The translations under genes were made by a program, and so were the position numbers. Of a stretch of DNA of 6,150 nucleotides, positions 3,678 through 6,150 are shown in pieces (the first letter of the stretch is position 1; each line of letters starts with the position of its first letter). A model generated the notes under the pieces. That model was given only the letters and a program-made list of their open reading frames with translations, made no database searches and was not told the DNA's origin. The stretch lies in assembly GCA_902478395.1 (NCBI GenBank), contig CABSKZ010000179.1, forward strand, positions 1 through 6,150, in the 5' to 3' direction. This stretch comes from an uncultured Eubacteriales bacterium (GTDB taxonomy: Bacteria > Bacillota > Clostridia > UBA1381 > UBA9506).

Positions 3678-6150
3678 TTATGGCCTGTCCGACAGCGTAA
3701 TATATTCAGACAGGATGCCCGCCTTCTTCATTTCAGACGCTACAAAATTGGCAACCCACGCGGCGCCGCCCTCGCTGATGTGCGTCGGGTCGCGCCCTTT
3801 GTCGCGCAGCGTCAGGTTGTTGTGGGCGTCCAACTGTTCCTGCGTGAGAATGCCCCGCTCCACCAGGCGGAACAGCCAGTAGTTGTCCTGCGCCTCTGTG
3901 AGGTTTGCGTCGAGCTGCGCCCGAAGCGGCGTATCCGTGTCGGCGCAGAACACGCCGTTTTCTTCCGCAACCTCCATCATGGCTTTTGGATAATCGCCGT
4001 GTTCGTTATGGTCGGTTCCGCGCGGCGGCTGCACAACGAACAGCGGAGTCGCGCCAACCGCACGGGTTTCATCGATATATTTCTGCAAATATTCCTTGTA
4101 TTCCGCAATCGGCATCGACGTGCTGTTGTCGTTGTGGACAAAGCCCACCACCAGATAGTCTCCTGCGCGGATTTTCCGTTTAATATGGCCATATCCCGTC
4201 GGGCCGTACGTCCCGTCAGGCGAGCGGTCCATCTCATAAAAGGACTTTGTCGTGCTGCCGCCCCGCGCGTAATTCTGCACCTCTACCTCTTCGGAGTCGA
4301 ACAGGGCGGCAAACGGAACGCCCCACCCCTGCTGGGGATAGTCGGCTTCTTGCGTATAGGGGCGCATAATCGAATCACCCGCCATATAAATGTTAATTTT
4401 CAGTTTCACTTCCACCGCCGGGCAGAGAGGCTGCGTGGTGTCCAGGCTGTCAAGAAGCATAACCTTCGTTGTGGTCCCGGCCTTCTGTGCAAAGGATTGC
4501 GCTGTAAAGCTTGTGATTCCCGCTTCCAGTGCAATTTCCTTTTGCAGCTCCACATCGAGCAATGTTCCGTCCTGGTTGTCATAAGAGGCAAACAGCAAAT
4601 CCGCCGTCCGTCTTTCCGGCGAAACGATTGTCGCCGTCATCGTATTTTCGTAATATGACAGGCTTACGCCTCCCAAAAGTGCGTATTTCAGCACATATCC
4701 CCCGTTTGTCATGTAATTCGGTACTTCCGGATATGTCTCAATCGGTTCTGGGTTGTTTGTGCGGTTTGTGATGGTATAGATGTCCTTTGTCACGTATTCA
4801 TACGCGTCCGAGTCCGGATAAACGTAAACCGTCAGCTTGGAAAAATCGGAAATGCCGCGGAACCAGACGCCGTCCGCCGTATAGTTGATATGTGTCCGGT
4901 CAATAACAGCAGACTTGGCAACAATGACGCTCTCCAGCGCTGTGCAGCCAACGAACAGCTGTGAGCCCAGTTTTCCTATTCCCTCCTCGAACTTCACGTG
5001 CCGGAGCCCCAGGCAGTTTTGGAAGGCCCTCGCCGCCACCGTCCCGACTGAGCCCGGAACAGTCAGCGTTTCGAGCGATTGGCAGCCCGACAGCGCATAC
5101 ATGCCGATGGTAGTTACAGAGGATGGAATTTCTAAGTCTGTCAGCGCCACCATGTTTGCAAAGCAGTTTTTCCCCAGGGAACGGACGCCTTCCCCCAGCA
5201 CGATTTTTGTAACCTTGGCCTGATACACCGCCCACGGCTGGGCGGAAGCGTTGGAATAATCCGGCACGGCGCCCTCTCCGGCAAACGCGAGCGTCCCCGT
5301 CGCGGCCGTGTAGGTCCAGCTGAGGCTTCCGGCAGTCCCCGCTCCGTCCTTTTCGCTCGGGTCGCCCTCGTCGCCGCCGCCTTCGCCCAGCGCCTCATAT
5401 TGCAGGGTATAGCCGCCCGCCGTCATGTAGTTCGTAGTACCGTTCGGGAGCGGTTTGATGTTGTAGATATTCACGGTGTCGTCCCGTTTCTGAACATAGG
5501 TGTAGCCATTCACTTCCGTTGCCGCCGTGCCGTAGTCCAGCGTGTCTTTGTACACTGTGACCTTCAGTTTGTCAAAGTTCGCGCCGCGGAACAGGTTGCC
5601 GTCCTGCGAGTCGCTTTGTCCGGTCGTTCTAATCTTCGCGCTTTTTGGAATGACCACGTGTTCCAGATTCGAACAGCCGAGGAAAACCTGCGTGACAATC
5701 GTCTTGACGCCCTCTTCCATCACCACGGTTTTCAGGCTGGTGCAGCCGGAATATTGGCGGCTGGCGACGGTAGTGACATTGCCTGGAATGGTGACCTCCT
5801 CCAGTGCGGTACAGTTCTCAAATGCGTATTGCAAAAATGCCAGCTGATTGGTGGGATATGTAACATTTTTCAAAGCCGACATCCCGCTGAAACAGCGCTG
5901 TCCGACCGTGGTAATCCCCTCGCCGATGACGAGTGTCTCCGCCGCAGCGTTGTGAGCCGCCCACGGCTGTCCTCCAGACGTCATATTCGGCATCGCCCCC
6001 GCGCCTGAAATGGTGAGCGTTTTCGTTTCGGAGTCGTACTCCCAGGTAAACGCGTCGTTCTTGCCGAAATTGCCGCTTGTAATCTCTGCTGATGCTGTCA
6101 TTGACAGAATCCCTGTCAGAATAAACGCAGCCGCGAACACGGCCGCTAGC
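3678..6150 (-). CDS. Secreted BspA-like LRR / SGNH esterase fusion (rhamnogalacturonan acetylesterase-like, CE12-like), 5' end off the window
   Basis: The reading frame is open to the right edge, so the gene is partial. Residues are numbered from the GTG at 6140, which is probably an internal Val: the codons before it (Leu-Ala-Ala) continue the hydrophobic core of a signal peptide cleaved near ASA/E (18-19). Residues ~23-255 and ~271-491 are two diverged copies of one module: a BspA-type cap (GTLxFxGxGA, then PW), four LRR_5-type repeats (IPxxVTxIGxxAFxGCxxL pattern), an FRG...KLxVxVY segment and a closing NYMTxGGYxLxY. An acidic Gly-rich linker (252-266) separates them. Residues ~495-580 are a beta module shared with the downstream protein. 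Residues ~581-820 are the esterase: AGDS with Ser590 (block I), QGWG (604-607), NYARGGS (623-629, block II), HND with Asn670 (block III), DPTH with Asp784 and His787. GDS plus QGWG plus HND suits rhamnogalacturonan acetylesterases, which deacetylate pectin backbone; the substrate is inferred. The LRRs may mediate surface, glycan or protein binding. Ends TAA at 3678, with no clear terminator after it. Confidence 0.92.
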   Translation of the reverse strand, partial: LAAVFAAAFILTGILSMTASAEITSGNFGKNDAFTWEYDSETKTLTISGAGAMPNMTSGGQPWAAHNAAAETLVIGEGITTVGQRCFSGMSALKNVTYPTNQLAFLQYAFENCTALEEVTIPGNVTTVASRQYSGCTSLKTVVMEEGVKTIVTQVFLGCSNLEHVVIPKSAKIRTTGQSDSQDGNLFRGANFDKLKVTVYKDTLDYGTAATEVNGYTYVQKRDDTVNIYNIKPLPNGTTNYMTAGGYTLQYEALGEGGGDEGDPSEKDGAGTAGSLSWTYTAATGTLAFAGEGAVPDYSNASAQPWAVYQAKVTKIVLGEGVRSLGKNCFANMVALTDLEIPSSVTTIGMYALSGCQSLETLTVPGSVGTVAARAFQNCLGLRHVKFEEGIGKLGSQLFVGCTALESVIVAKSAVIDRTHINYTADGVWFRGISDFSKLTVYVYPDSDAYEYVTKDIYTITNRTNNPEPIETYPEVPNYMTNGGYVLKYALLGGVSLSYYENTMTATIVSPERRTADLLFASYDNQDGTLLDVELQKEIALEAGITSFTAQSFAQKAGTTTKVMLLDSLDTTQPLCPAVEVKLKINIYMAGDSIMRPYTQEADYPQQGWGVPFAALFDSEEVEVQNYARGGSTTKSFYEMDRSPDGTYGPTGYGHIKRKIRAGDYLVVGFVHNDNSTSMPIAEYKEYLQKYIDETRAVGATPLFVVQPPRGTDHNEHGDYPKAMMEVAEENGVFCADTDTPLRAQLDANLTEAQDNYWLFRLVERGILTQEQLDAHNNLTLRDKGRDPTHISEGGAAWVANFVASEMKKAGILSEYITLSDRP
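4401..4658 (-). other. Linker/beta module before the CE12-like catalytic domain (shared with the downstream protein)
   Basis: Residues ~495-580 contain LLFASYDNQDGTLLDV, then a Thr/Ala-rich strand region and KVMLLDSLDTTQPLCP. The pattern ASYD..G.LL.V ... KV.L.DSL....PL is a small all-beta module I know from secreted Clostridia and Paenibacillus-type carbohydrate-active enzymes, where it sits between catalytic or binding domains. Its function is not established to my knowledge; a spacer or binding role is inference. Confidence 0.6.
4668..5330 (-). repeat. Internal duplication, copy 2: BspA-like LRR module
   Basis: This is the second module (residues ~271-491). It runs LSWTYTAATGTLAFAGEGAV, PWAVYQ, four LRR_5-like turns (LGKNCFANMVALTDLEIPSS, ALSGCQSLETLTVPGS, AFQNCLGLRHVKF, LFVGCTALESVIVAKSA), FRGISDFSKLTVYVY and NYMTNGGYVLKY. 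The two copies have clearly diverged, so the duplication is old. The module lies directly before the small beta module that precedes the esterase domain. Confidence 0.8.
5376..6074 (-). repeat. Internal duplication, copy 1: BspA-like LRR module
   Basis: This is the first of two alignable modules inside the upstream esterase gene (residues ~23-255). It begins with FTWEYDSETKTLTISGAGAM, then PWAAHN, four LRR_5-like turns (key strings VGQRCFSGMSAL, YAFENCTALEEVTIPG, YSGCTSLKTVV, VFLGCSNLEHVVIPKSA), the FRGANFDKLKVTVY segment and the closing NYMTAGGYTLQY. The second copy repeats the same order of elements, so this is a duplication of a whole module and not just general LRR periodicity. Confidence 0.8.

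Noticed and set aside
2301..4658. A very long plus-strand open frame (785 codons) across the intergenic region and parts of both esterase genes
   Set aside because: It is antisense to two well-supported genes, Arg/His-rich, shows no recognisable domain, and arises from the codon usage of the opposite strand.
6138..6140. GTG at 6140 as the true start of the upstream gene
   Set aside because: The frame stays open to the window edge with hydrophobic codons (Leu, Ala, Ala) and no basic n-region follows the GTG, so the start is most likely outside the window.

Overview
The window looks like chromosomal DNA from a Gram-positive, Clostridia-type gut or plant-polymer-degrading bacterium. I infer this from the moderately GC-rich coding regions with AT-rich control DNA, the strong GGGAGG ribosome binding site, the Sec-type signal peptides, and the kinds of modules present: BspA-type leucine-rich repeats, an atrophied bacterial Ig-like domain, and a sialate O-acetylesterase-type catalytic domain. 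I cannot name a species.

Layout: both real genes are on the minus strand. Positions 6150 to 3678 hold the 3' part of a gene whose start lies beyond the right edge. It encodes a secreted protein with two tandem BspA-like leucine-rich repeat modules, a small beta-type linker module and a C-terminal SGNH/GDSL esterase of the rhamnogalacturonan acetylesterase (CE12-like) type. Positions 3677 to 3219 are intergenic: about 380 bp of GC-rich DNA with no convincing gene, then about 80 bp with a candidate promoter, a LacI-family-like operator and a strong ribosome binding site. Positions 3218 to 588 hold a complete gene for a secreted multidomain sialate-O-acetylesterase-type carbohydrate esterase. 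A GC-rich hairpin with T tracts (498-533) ends this unit. Positions 1 to about 497 contain no supported gene but hold several inverted repeats, the largest a perfect 20-bp hairpin at 198-247, and a weak minus-strand promoter candidate near the left edge.

Function: both proteins are exported hydrolases expected to remove O-acetyl groups from polysaccharides, but their catalytic domains are of different types. The upstream one resembles pectin (rhamnogalacturonan) acetylesterases and the downstream one resembles the broad sialate O-acetylesterase/acetylxylan-type group. They share a similar approximately 85-residue module placed just before the catalytic domain. The simplest reading is a small polysaccharide-deacetylation locus, with gene 2 probably under its own sugar-responsive promoter. 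I see no CRISPR array, tRNA, rRNA, transposase, phage gene or defence system. The most notable points are the duplicated LRR module fused to an esterase, the shared linker module, the operator-like site and the long perfect hairpin.
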